The notes beneath the pieces are model-generated. The model saw nothing but the letters and a program-made list of their open reading frames with translations. It searched no databases and was not told the origin of the DNA. The position numbers and the translations under genes were made by a program. A stretch of 64,000 bases of DNA from Synanceia verrucosa (lineage: Eukaryota; Chordata; Actinopteri; Perciformes; Synanceiidae), in NCBI GenBank assembly GCA_029721515.1, contig CM056555.1, positions 2,446,001 to 2,510,000 on the forward strand. The letters run 5' to 3'. Of the stretch, positions 1-10,523 are shown in pieces. Numbering within the stretch: the first letter of the stretch is position 1; every line of letters starts with the position of its first letter.

Positions 1-2340
1 TCAACACACTATAATAAGTCATTCTGATGACTTTTGGTGACTTTTGAAAATGTTTCATTTTTTGACATTTTTGATTTTTTTGACAGGCTATAGTATGACA
101 TTTTTGCCAGATTTCAACATCCTATAATTTTTTTTTTTCTCAACATAATGTGCTATAAAACATTCAACACTATAATAAGTCATTCTGATGACTTTTGTTG
201 ACCTTTCAAAATTTTTCTTTTTTTTTTGATATTTTTGATTTTTTGACATGCTATAGTATAACATTTTTGCCAATTTTCAACATCCTATAAATTTTTTTCT
301 TTCTCAACATAATGTGCTATAAAACATTCAACAAACTATAATAAGTCATTCTGATGACTTTTGGTGACTTTTAAAAATTTGTCATTTTTTGACATTTTTG
401 ATTTTTTTGACAGGCTATAGTATGACATTTTTGCCAATTTTCAACATCTTATAAAATGTTGTTTTTCTCAACCTAATGTGCTATAAAACATTCAACAAAC
501 TATAATAAGTCATTCTGCTGACTTTTGTTGACCTTTCAAAATTTTTCAATTTTTGACATTTTTGATTTTTTGACATGCTATAGTATGACATTTCTGCCAA
601 TTTTCAACATCTTATAAAATATGTTCTTTCTCAACATAATGTGCTATTAAAACATTCAACAAACTATAAGTCATTCTGATGACTTTTGGTGACTTTTAAA
701 AATTTTTCATTTTTTGACATTTTTGATTTTTTTGACAGGCTATAGTATGACATTTTTGCCAATTTTCAACATCCTATAAAATGTTTTTTTCTCTCAACAT
801 AATGTGCTATAAAACATTCAACAAACTATAATAAGTCATTCTGATGACTTTTGTTGATCTTTCAAAATTTTTCAATTTTTGACATTTTTGATTTTTTGAC
901 ATGCTATAGTATGACATTTCTGCCAATTTTCAACATCTTATAAAATGTTTTTTTTTTTCCTCAACATAATGTGCAATAGAAACATTCAACAAACTATAAT
1001 AAGTCATTCTGATGACTTTTGGTGACTTTTAAAAATTTGTCATTTTTGACATTTTTGATTTTTTGACATACTATAGTATAACATTTTTGCCAATTTTCAA
1101 CATCCTACAAAATGTTTTTTTCCCAACGCAAAGTGCTATTAAAAACATTCAACACACTGTAATAAGTTGTTCTGATGACTTTTGTTGAGCTTTAAAATGT
1201 TTTCATTTTTTGACATTTTTGATTTTTTGACATGCTATAGTATGACATTTTTGCCAATTTTCAACATCTTATAAAATATTTTCTTTCTCAACATAATGTG
1301 CTATAAAACATTCAACACACTATAATAAGTCATTCTGATGACTTTTGGTGACTTTTAAAAATTTTTCATTTTTTGACATTTTTGATTTTTTTGACAGGCT
1401 ATAGTATGACATTTTTGCCAATTTTCAACATCCTATAAAATGTTTTTTTTTCTCAACATAAAGTGCTATAAAAACATTCAACACACTGTAATAAGTTGTT
1501 CTGATGACTTTTGTTGACCTTTAAAAATTTTTCATTTTTTTTGACATTTTTGATTTTTTTGACATGCTATAGTATATTTTTGACAATTTTCAACATCCTA
1601 TAAAATATTTTTTTTCTCAACATAATGTGCTATAAAACATTCAACACACTATAATAAGTCATTCTGATGACTTTTGGTGACTTTTGAAAATGTTTCATTT
1701 TTTGACATTTTTGATTTTTTTGACAGGCTATAGTATGACATTTTTGCCAGTTTTCAACATCCTATAAAATGTTTTTTTTTCTCAACATAATGTGCTAAAA
1801 AAAAAAAAATTCAACACACTATAAGTCATAATTTGTCATTTTTTGACATTTTTGATTCTTTGACATGCTATAGTATGACATTTTTGACAATTTTCAACAT
1901 TCTATAAAATGTTCTTTTTTTAATATAATGTGCTATAAAAACATTAAACTAATCTTTTTGATGTCTTTTGTTGACCTTTGACCTTTTTAACATGCTATGG
2001 TGTTGATATATTTTTTTTTTAAACAACATATTGTGCTATGAAAACATTCAACATACTATCAATGACTTTGTGATGTCTTTTGTTGACTTTTAATTAATTT
2101 AATTTTTGACCTATAGCATGGCATTTTTGGAAAAATTTTCAACATGCCAGAGAATTTTTTTAATTTTGTTCTGAAATCATGCATTGAAATCATTCAACGC
2201 ACTTGAATAACACTTTCACTTTCAGAAAGAATTTTTTGACATGCTATAGTATGTAATAGTGTAACTTTTAGACAATACGATGTTTTTTCATGAAGTTTGA
2301 CGTGCTAACCTATGATTTTTTTTATGATTTTATGACTCAC
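1..2340. repeat. AT-rich satellite array, ~163-bp monomer with alternating variants
   Basis: Tandem copies recur about every 160-168 bp from the left edge onward. Each copy has the same ordered blocks: CTATAATAAGTCATTCTGAT, then a GACTTTTG(G/T)TGA block, a TTTTTGACATTTTTGATT block, GGCTATAGTATGACA or TGCTATAGTATGACA, then CAACATCCTATAAA and CAACATAATGTGCTATAA. Two variants alternate: type A has GGTGACTTTT with GACAGGCTATAG, and type B has GTTGACCTTT with GACATGCTATAG. Copies become shorter and more diverged after about 1800. The array runs off the left edge, so its full size is unknown. No coding capacity is credible here; the 61-aa ORF near 88-273 is repeat sequence. Confidence 0.93.
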
Positions 2341-2365
2341 GCTGACTTTTTTTTTTTTCATGAAA

Positions 2366-3832
2366 TCATTTACCCTTCTTCAGTCTGAGGTTTCCTTCCC
2401 ACTCACACATCTCGTAAAACGTCATGTGACTGAAATCCACTTTTGAGTCGATAAACTTAATGTCTTCATTTCTTGGGGAGTCTGGATCCTCCGATTCCAC
2501 TTTGTCCTCAACTCGTTCCACCTCTTTTCCTCCTTCATCATTACTCCCTCTTTCAAAACGCTTCACAGCCAGTTTGTCTCCGAGCACAGTCCTGCAATAT
2601 TGTTGTTCCTCCTCAAATTTCTCATCATCTGCCTGGTCTTCATCTTCTTTAAGCAGATCATCTACAGGCTCAGCTTCCACTGATACACTCAGTGTCTTGA
2701 TGTTGTCTTGCTCTGTGGTTTCATTATCAAACCCTCCAAAGCTGCACAGTGACTGTTTGTCGTCTTCGACGTCTCTCATCTCGGACAGATCTCCCCGACT
2801 GTCCTGATCAAACTCTGTCATGGTGTGGTCGTCCCTGTAGTCTCCACCCTCCTGCTCTGGTCTGTAGGTGCCATATCCAGAGGTCATCAGACTCAGAGCT
2901 GGACTATCAGAAGTGCTGCTACAGCGTTCTTCATCGTCATCATTATCATCATTACTGATGTTGACCAGTTCAGGCTTATTCTCCTGTGAAGCATCCAGGT
3001 TAGAGTCCTCTGCATCAGCAACAAGTCTGGAGACTTCCTTGCAAGTTTCTTCCTCCTCTGAAGCCTCCTGGAGAGAATCCTCTGCATCACTAAGAGGTTT
3101 GGAGTCGTCCTCTTCCTCCTTCTCCTCTGAAGCTTGCTCCCCAACAAGTTTGGAGTTTTCCTCTCTGGTCTCTAACTCCTCTTCCTCCTCCTCTGAAGCC
3201 TCCTGGAGAGAATCCTCTGCATCAATAACACATTTGGAGTCTTCTTCCTCTGAAGCCTCCTGGTGAGAGTCCACTGAATCCCCAACAGATTTGGAGTTTT
3301 CCTCTCCCATCATTACCTCCTCTTCCTCCTGTGAAGTCTCGTGGGAAAAATCCTCATCACGTCTGACAGATCTGGAGCCGTCCTCACCAAACTCCTCCTC
3401 GTCCTCCCCCGAAGCCTCCTGGAAAGAGTCCTCCTCATCACTGTCAGATTTGGAATCATCCTCGCTAAACTCCTCCTCTTCCTCCCCTGAAGTCTCCTGG
3501 TAAGAGTCCATTGAATCACCAACAGGTTTGCGGTTTTCCCCACCATTCACTCGCTCCTCCTCCTCCACTGAGGATTCCTGGTAAGACTCCTCTGCATCAC
3601 CAACAGGTTTGCGGTTTTCCCCACCATTCACTCGTTCCTCCTCCGCCTCCACTGAGGATTCCTGGTAAGACTCCTCTGCATCGCCAACAGGTTTGGACTC
3701 CTCCACACCGATCACTCCCTCAAACTCCACTTTCTCCTCCTCCTCGTCTTCCTGTCGGTCTCCATCAGACCAAAACGAGGAGTTAAGAGAGTTCTTGTCC
3801 TCGTCCTCCTGAGCGCTGGACATTTTGTACAT
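2366..3832 (-). CDS. Uncharacterised acidic glutamate/serine-rich repeat protein (single exon)
   Basis: I do not recognise this gene. The frame is open for about 490 codons with no intron; ATGs lie at 3832 and 3823 (MYKMSSAQ...), giving about 488 aa. The body is a degenerate tandem repeat of roughly 20-30 residues built on DAEESYQESS, EEEE and NSKPVGD blocks, so it is strongly acidic and probably disordered. Only the last ~30 residues (FIDSKVDFSHMTFYEMCEWE, then a basic end GNLRLKKGK) look like ordinary protein. There is no signal peptide or membrane segment. Stop is followed within about 20 nt by an A-run on the coding strand. Satellite DNA lies on both sides, and it falls where an intron or the 3' flank of hyls1 should be. 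It could be a nested gene, a retrocopy, or a repeat-driven open frame. The long uninterrupted frame plus a non-repetitive C-terminus favours a real or recently real gene. Confidence 0.5.
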   Translation of the reverse strand: MYKMSSAQEDEDKNSLNSSFWSDGDRQEDEEEEKVEFEGVIGVEESKPVGDAEESYQESSVEAEEERVNGGENRKPVGDAEESYQESSVEEEERVNGGENRKPVGDSMDSYQETSGEEEEEFSEDDSKSDSDEEDSFQEASGEDEEEFGEDGSRSVRRDEDFSHETSQEEEEVMMGEENSKSVGDSVDSHQEASEEEDSKCVIDAEDSLQEASEEEEEELETREENSKLVGEQASEEKEEEDDSKPLSDAEDSLQEASEEEETCKEVSRLVADAEDSNLDASQENKPELVNISNDDNDDDEERCSSTSDSPALSLMTSGYGTYRPEQEGGDYRDDHTMTEFDQDSRGDLSEMRDVEDDKQSLCSFGGFDNETTEQDNIKTLSVSVEAEPVDDLLKEDEDQADDEKFEEEQQYCRTVLGDKLAVKRFERGSNDEGGKEVERVEDKVESEDPDSPRNEDIKFIDSKVDFSHMTFYEMCEWEGNLRLKKGK

Positions 3833-4393
3833 GTTGGCGACTTGCACTCCCGTGGAGGTGTGTGATCTGTGGAGGCAGAGGCTTTAACGAAGCAGCTAAG
3901 AGGATTAAGCTGATATCCAGGAGCTCCTTCCTCTCAGTGCTGAGGCAGCTCAAACGGCTGGTGACCACCAGGATTACATGTCTGCTTCTTTGTGTTTCTT
4001 CCTTGTATTTGACATCATATTCTTTTATTTCCATTTTAGAGAACGGTAACAGGAACTTGACACTGGCGTGTAGCCGTTTCTCAGCCAGCAGGAAACCTCA
4101 GATTTAAGCGTGTTTTAAGTTGTTATTGTGTTTTATTTTGTTTGCTGCTAATACTTTATTCTTGAAGGATAAAAATCATTTGCTTTGATTTGTTTGATGT
4201 TAAACATTTTGTGAAATGTGTTACTTCATATCCTGTATATTTTCATCAACTACTCTTAAATGGGTAGGAATTATTAATTTAGGGATGTAAATGGTGGATC
4301 TGATTTTTTTTTTTTAAATCAGGGATTTTTTTCAGTATTTCACCATTACCCTTTAAATAACTCTTTATTCATTTTAGATTTTGATCATTATTA

Positions 4394-4551
4394 GTATTTT
4401 TGACATGCTATAATATGACATCTTTTGGCCAATTTTCAACATCCTATAAAATTACTTTCTTCCAACATATTGTGCGATGAAAACATTTAATAAGACACTA
4501 TAATAAGTCTTTTCTGATGTCATTTGTTGACCTTTCAAAACTGTCATTTTT
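4394..4551. repeat. Detached monomer of the left-edge satellite
   Basis: The blocks GACATGCTATAATATGACA, CCAATTTTCAACATCCTATA, CAACATATTGTGCGATGAAA and CACTATAATAAGTC occur in the same order and spacing as in the 1-2340 array, with type-B features (GTTGACCTTTC). It is a single diverged copy about 2 kb from the array, on the far side of the acidic ORF. The rest of 3833-4803 holds no feature I can support; 4620-4700 resembles the 3' tail of a fish LINE or SINE (AAAGCACTTTG followed by AATAAAATAAT). Confidence 0.85.
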
Positions 4552-4803
4552 CTGGAATATGTTTTACCTATTTGATGCTGGTCCAGTCTTTTGTTAACTA
4601 TCAGTTCTTCATTTTTTTTTTAATTTTAAAATGTGTCAGTGTTATTTTGTTGCTTTATTTAAAGCACTTTGTAATCTGGGTTTTGAAAAATAAAATAATA
4701 TTTATTAATTGTACAGCAACGAAGAGGGAAAAATATTTGTGAATAAAGATTTTTATTTTTTGTACTATAATAAAAACTGAGTATCAGACGATGTATAGAT
4801 TAC

Positions 4804-7800
4804 CTGAGTCTTCACTGTAGACCGATTCCTCACAGACAAGAGATTGTCCTTTATGTTTCCTGTCGGTGGAAAAATACATAGGTGTTATATTTCCAGGCAA
4901 ATATAAAATGAGGAACAAGTCCAATCTGTGATAAATGCATAACTAATGACGGTACCCTCTTCCACATGTATTGGCTGTGCCCCAAATTACAGATATACTG
5001 GAATAATGTTTTCAACACCCCATCCCAAATTTTGGGCAGGGATTTCACCCCTTGCTCTATTTGGCATTGCTGCTGGAGGTGACCCACATTTGACACTTGG
5101 TGAGCAACATATGGTCTCTTTTGCTTTCTTCTGGCCAGACGCACAATTCTGCTTCGATAGAGGGATGCTGCCTCGCCCACACTGGGACAGTGGCTTCAAG
5201 ACATAATGAACCCTCTCAAGTTGGAGAGGCTGTCGGCGGTTCAGAGAAAGTTTTATAAAACATGGAATCCTTTTTTATCAGATTTTCATAATACCAAAAA
5301 CAACATGACCTGAAATGTATTTAGTTTTGGTCCTTGACATAAACATTTGCAGCCTGACTCCTGTGAGGGGGGTTCACCATAAGCTATACTTTAGAACTGT
5401 GCCTTAAAATGTTCTCAGTACTGCTTAGGGATGGGTGTTGTTGTTATCTGTGGGATTGTTAATTTGTACCGGTTAAAACCTGCACTTTTTGTTTGTTAAA
5501 GTAAGGATCTACTGTTTGCTTTGTGATCAACATGCAAAAATATTTTTGGAAGCTCCAAATAAAAGTATTTGAAATAAAGAGAAACAACATGGGTCAATCC
5601 TTTCTTAAGGTGTCATTTATGTAATAAAAATACAAATATCATTTTCAATAATACAATACCATACTGTTGTATAACACTAAAGTGAACACCTTTAGATGCT
5701 GGTCAGACAAAACAAACTTTTATGATGTTAGTTCGTCGTTATTATTGTCATTTAATTAACTGAAATTTGAAATATTAACAATACAAAGACTCTGTTGCTA
5801 TTATTTATGGAGAGCATCTATTCATTATTTTGATCTGTAGAAATGACTAGTGGAGATAAGTTTTAGTTTGCAAAATAAAAAAAATAAAAGGAAGACTTAT
5901 TTTAAATTTATCTGATCCTGAGAGTCTGCAACAGGTTAATTTTTCAGTAAAATCTTTAGCTGCATTCATCAGTCATGAGTCAAGTTGAACTTTGGGAGAT
6001 ATCAGAGCTAATTTCTACTTTGATATTCCTCAGGTTTAGAGATTTTATGATGTTTCATTCTTCCCCAGTCTGGACATTAATTATCATTATCACAGATAGG
6101 ATGATAAATAAATCAATACATGAATAATCTTAAAATTAAACATATGAATAGATGGAAAAGAAAGCTGCAAAGTGCACAGAGACAGAATCGTTAATCAGTC
6201 TTATTATCATTACCTCAGGACTTTTCTCTTGATGAAGCGTTCCCTGTGGGAGTCAGGAGTGGAGGTGGAGCTGTCGCTGAGCGGCGGGTGGAGGCTGTCG
6301 TCAGGATCCGGCTCCACCTGCAGCCTGCTGGGAGCACCTGGAGGCAGCCGCAGATTCACAGCCACCGAGTGTTGAGCGTACGAGTCGAAGCCTCCCTGCT
6401 GCCGCCCAGGGTCTCTGTTCTGACAGGTGGTGAGCACCTGAGTTAATCAGACTGAAAATTAGTAAACCTCTTCTCTCAATGTGCTGGGTGGTTTGTCAAA
6501 TCTAAACGACAGTCTACGTTTTTATTTTGTTGGACAATAAAACAAACTTTCCCTTCAGTCATCAGAATAATCCACAGGCATGAAATTTCTTTTCCTGAAG
6601 GTGGGTCTATAACTTGTATCTGTGTTTTAAAACACATTCACAAATTGTTAAGATCTAAAAATCCTAAGTAAACCAGAGTACAATATGCACTCCACAATTC
6701 AATTCAAAAGAAATCCTTTATTTTCAAATCTTATTTTTAACTTCACAACTTAATTAGTCAACTGGTACATTCAGAATAAAATTATTAAAAAAAAAAAAAT
6801 AAACTCAGTCTCTCCAGATGATGAAGCTTAAGCCCTGGCTATTGTTTCTACAGAACTGACACTAAATTCTAACCTCGATGTTGCTTTAAGTCAAGTCATT
6901 TTTATTTGTATGGTCCAATATCACAAATAAATTTAAAAGTTATAAAAATTATAAAGTACAAGTTAGGATACCTTCTTTCCAAACAACCTTCACATCATCT
7001 CAGTAAAAAGTCCCTAAAATACCCTTTTAACAGGGAAAAAGAAAAGGTAAAAACAACCACTTTCAATTAATCAGAAGACATTGGCTTGTTAAGAGAATTC
7101 AAAGCAAACATCTCAAAACATTTACACTTTAGTCAGATAATCACTTTAGATTTTAATGAAGCAAAACCGTATTTTTTTCTATTACTATTTTAAGCATTTT
7201 CTGATATCAAATACCAGATGAAAATAAAAAGAGTAACATCTGTCTAACACTGACCTGTCTATTATGGTCCACTTTTCCAACATGTAAGAAAAAGCCTTCA
7301 CCAGATCCTACAAGGTCGCACCGACTAACTGTGAAGTGAAACACAGAATTCATAGACTGAAACGTTGCACTTGATTGCTAAAATACAGCAGTAATTATCC
7401 CCACTGTACCCCAACCTTTCTCTTTGGTGTAGGCAGGAGGACTGCTGTTTATCTGAGCGGATGAAGTCAGGCTTTTCCATTCTTCGCGTCGAACCAGTTC
7501 ATCAAGATCTGGCATAAAGATGACACACAGTACATTAGCTTCAAGTGTGACCACAAAAGAGGAAAAACTCTGAAAGCACAAATAACATTTGCCTCCAAAG
7601 CACAGAAAAAAAGTTTTCTGTGGCGATGAAGTCACATCCTTGCATCCAAACACAGCTCAACTTTGGTGAACTTTTAAATGAGTATAGCTTCAGCAGGCGA
7701 TAGCCATGCGTCTGCATTCGTGCATGTGATGTGCATTAATAGAGCATCTTGCGTGTACTGTATGTGATGTAACACTGCCACAACTGATGTGAGATTGACT

Positions 7801-7949
7801 GTTTAAAAACCCAACATTTAGTTCCATTCATGCTTCAGAGTCTAACCTTGCTTGAATTTACGCAGCCTGTGATTTGGGATGTTTTTGTAGCCCAGGGCCG
7901 CCAGCTGTCCTTGAATTTCCTCTTCTGAGAAATCCAGGTTGTCCATCAT
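4804..7949 (-). CDS. hyls1: HYLS1 centriolar/ciliogenesis protein, N-terminal exons (C-terminus not found)
   Basis: Four coding exons join in phase: 7847-7949, 7416-7508, 6214-6412 and 4804-4859. The start ATG at 7949 (MMDNLDFSEEEIQGQLAALG) follows an intron acceptor at about 7976 that leads back to a 5' exon near 8595-8640. The middle is polar and proline-rich; exons 3-4 read FIKRKVLRKHKGQSLVCEES, which lines up with the human HYLS1 segment beginning KRKVLRRKPDGEVLV, followed in both by a Ser/Glu/Asp stretch. HYLS1 is a centriole protein needed for cilium formation and is mutated in hydrolethalus syndrome. The C-terminal HYLS1 box is not visible between 4803 and the left edge; the last donor at 4803 is good, so the rest may lie beyond the window behind the acidic ORF and satellite. 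The exon 3 acceptor is chosen by phase; another AG lies at 6420. Identification rests on remembered sequence. Confidence 0.62.
4905..5585 (+). mobile_element. L1-type LINE ORF2 C-terminal fragment with 3' tail
   Basis: Conceptual translation across frameshifts and stops gives GTLFHMYWLCPKLQIYWNNV, then LLARRTILL, and PTLGQWLQDIMNPLKLERLS, the typical end of L1/Tx1-group ORF2. About 350 bp of non-coding tail with two AATAAA-like signals follows, ending near 5580. It is an inactive 3' fragment in the intron between hyls1 exons 3 and 4, on the opposite strand to hyls1. From 5590 to 6210 I see only AT-rich intron. Confidence 0.8.
6890..6945. repeat. Short dispersed repeat end of the fish LINE/SINE type
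   Basis: The string TTTTATTTGTATGGTCCAAT followed by ATCACAAAT matches a very common teleost repeat end, known to me from many fish introns. Only this end is recognisable; the neighbouring intron sequence is not obviously repetitive. Confidence 0.45.
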
Positions 7950-8594
7950 GTTTTAGCTTCAAATACAAGAGATAGCTGAAAATCTGAAGAGAAAAAAAAA
8001 ACAATATATAACACAACAACCAGTATTTAGTGGCTTGACAAAGGCTTATATATTCAGTTTAGTTCTGGTTTACAGGTGAGCGTTAAGCTTATGTTAAATA
8101 ATTGTTTTACATATTTTAGCATCAGGATACCACCAAAATCCACTCACTCAAATGACAATTCGAGTTCATCATTTTCAATATCTAAAGACTAAAACATGAA
8201 TCAAATAAAAACATAAAATCGCGATTTCATGACAATGTTAACTAAATGTCAGTCGTCGTTTATTTCAATCACTATAGTTTACCACTACATGATAGCGTTT
8301 TGACTAATTCATCAGCTGCTACTTAAACCAAGTAAACATATTTGCGGCTTTTTGAGCAATACGAATTTATCAGTATACAATTATAATTTAACCTAGGCCC
8401 AAACATTCGTTTTATAGCTTGAATTTAAGAGTCAACAAGCGATTCACGCACAAAGTGACATATTTTTCAACGGGGTTCTGCAGGTTTTCCTCGAACGTAA
8501 AGCAGAACGGAAGCGAGTTAGGCTAACAGTTAAACAGGAAGTAAATACAAACAACTGCAGCTAGTAAGAGACGTTTAACAGGTTTGTTTCTCAC

Positions 8595-8640
8595 CTGTTC
8601 GGACCTGAGCTCGCTCTTACTCTGCATACATCACGGTAAT
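8595..8640 (-). other. hyls1: Probable 5' untranslated exon of hyls1
   Basis: On the minus strand the sequence GGTCCGAACAG is followed by a strong donor (GTGAGAA) at 8594. This fits an acceptor at about 7976 (TTTTCAG) that precedes the start codon exon. The true 5' end is inferred. The LINE insertion begins about 100 bp further upstream. Confidence 0.5.
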
Positions 8641-8739
8641 ATTAGGATTATTAGCAGTTTTCGTGGTGTTTAATAGTTTACAAGCTAGCAAACAGCTCCA
8701 AGACAACAGAGACAACAACCGTTAACGAGCTTTGAAATC

Positions 8740-9905
8740 GACGCCTGCTGTTCTTCTTCTTCTTCTTCTTGTGGGGTTTTATTGGCGGTTGGCAAACAAC
8801 GTATTGGTGCATTACCGCCACCAACTGGTAAGGAGTGTGAATCAGGATGACTACTAATACCCCTTCAAAAAAAAAAAAAATAAAAAAAAAAATAAAAAAA
8901 TTATATTCTATCAAGCAGCCTCGTTGCTTTAAGGAACTGGAATATAAATTTGTAACTCTTGTGCCCTGAGCTCTGTTGTAGAATGACTCTGATATCCAGT
9001 GGTATTTTAATGTTCCTGAGATGTGTAATTAAACTCTGTCTTTCTCTCTCATATTTCTGACACTGAAGTATTATGTGCTCTATTGTCTCTTCTTGGCCAC
9101 AGTAGTCACAATTCCCTGTCTGATGTTTTCTAATTATGAATAGTGTACTGTTCAATGCAGTATGTCCAAACCTGAGCCTTGATATTATTGTTTCTTCTCT
9201 TCTGTTCCTTCCTGCTTTTCTCATTTCTCCCACTTTCCTTTGTATTCTGTAAAACCATCGTCCCGTCCTCTCTTCCTCCCATTGTTTTTGCCATCTTTCC
9301 CTCAGTCTTTGTTTGATGATGCTCTTAGTTTCAGATTTACTGACATTAACTGTCAAATCGATAGATGTCTTTCCTGCTGCCTCCTTTGCTGCCTTATCCG
9401 CCATCTCATTTCCTCTGAGCCCAATGTGTGCTGGTACCCACACAAACATCACTGTCAGCCCCATCATCTGAATTCTGTATAGGGTTTGCTGCACTTCAAT
9501 CAGTATGTCTGGTCTGCTGTGTGACTGACTGTCCTGTAAAGTGATTAATGCTGAGCTGGAATCAGAGCATATAACTGTTCTTAGTGGTCTTGTCTCCTCA
9601 ACCCACTGTACTGCCAACAGTATTGCGATCATTTCTCCAGTATAAACTGACACTTCTCCACTGATCCGCCTCCCCACTGTTACATTAAATTCTGGAACAA
9701 TACAAGCTGCTCCTGCCTTATCTGAGCTCTTTGAGGCATCTGTATAAATCTGGACGAAGCTGGAAAAGTCCTCAATATATGTCTGTACTACCTGCGGGTT
9801 ATAAATGAGTCCTCTATTCTTGTTTTTCTTTTCTAATAACGTGAGATCAACTGTGGCATTTGGAAGTATCCAGGGTGGTATAACTGGTAACGGGACGCCT
9901 GCTGT
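8740..9905 (-). mobile_element. 5'-truncated Nimb/I-like LINE with RNase H domain, flanked by 12-bp target duplication
   Basis: GACGCCTGCTGT is present at 8740-8751 and again at 9894-9905, a clean target-site duplication. Between them, on the minus strand, one frame is open from the truncated 5' end to a stop near 8901. It contains an RNase H domain with acidic residues in the contexts IYTDASK, YTGEMIAI, VICSDSSSAL and NEMADKAAK, then a CCHC-like CDYCGQEETIEHIILQC. The 3' region holds A-rich runs and ends in a (GAA)n-type tail (8752-8770 read as TTC repeats on +). That RNase H plus microsatellite-tail layout is typical of Nimb/I-group LINEs. The reverse transcriptase and everything upstream are missing, so this copy cannot move by itself. 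The undamaged frame and perfect duplication suggest a young insertion. Confidence 0.88.
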
Positions 9906-10216
9906 CGATCACTTCCGGTCTTTTGTCCTCTTCGTAGCGCTCAGTAGCGCCACCCATCCGGCTGGAGGGAGACTGCAGCAGTTTGACATCAACAACCAGT
10001 GGTGGAAGAATAGCCTCATGATAATATTAATAAGAATAATAAAAAACACTTTATTACAAGTAAAAGCGAAAAGAGAATAATGTGGGTTTCTTTTATAGCT
10101 ATATATAGACATTTCCAGAGTGTTTTAACTTTTGGATGGAAAGGCTGTTTCCATGGTGACATGACATCCCTATGCCTCACCACTACTATAAGAGATTTCA
10201 AGTGTATGAAAAGTGA

Positions 10217-10219
10217 CTA

Positions 10220-10266
<47 letters not shown>

Positions 10267-10366
10267 CCTTTTCTCATTTAACATTGAAAGGTTTATATCC
10301 TGAAGTCAGGTACAGGGCAATATACAGTACTCCTCCTCCTCCTCTTCCTCCTCCTCCTCCTCCTCA
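10217..10366. repeat. Microsatellites (CTAT)n and (CTC)n upstream of col9a1
   Basis: A (CTAT)n run of about 11 units covers 10217-10267, and a (TCC)n run covers 10330-10366. They lie 160-300 bp upstream of the col9a1 start codon, within or close to the likely promoter. No clear TATA box is visible before 10524. Confidence 0.9.
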
Positions 10367-10523
10367 GCTTCTCATGAATAATCAGGACTTTCCACCATCC
10401 TCCCCTTCCAGCAGGCGGTGGGTGTTTCACTCAGGGGGGAGGTTGACAGGTGGACCATCCGTGAGCCCGGACTAATCTGGGAAAAAAGGGACTTTCAGCG
10501 TCTCCCTCGGCCCTGGGAAGACC

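Noticed and set aside
1..2340. Regular spacing that might suggest a CRISPR-like array
   Set aside because: The whole unit is repeated, with no unique spacers, and the sequence is plainly from a vertebrate; it is a satellite.
2460..3266. Serine-rich ORFs on the plus strand over the acidic gene
   Set aside because: They are the antisense of Glu/Asp-rich codons (GAG/GAA read back as CTC/TTC) and have no features of their own.
8678..8914. 78-codon minus-strand ORF with a phenylalanine-rich start
   Set aside because: It is the A-rich 3' end and (GAA)n tail of the LINE, not a gene.
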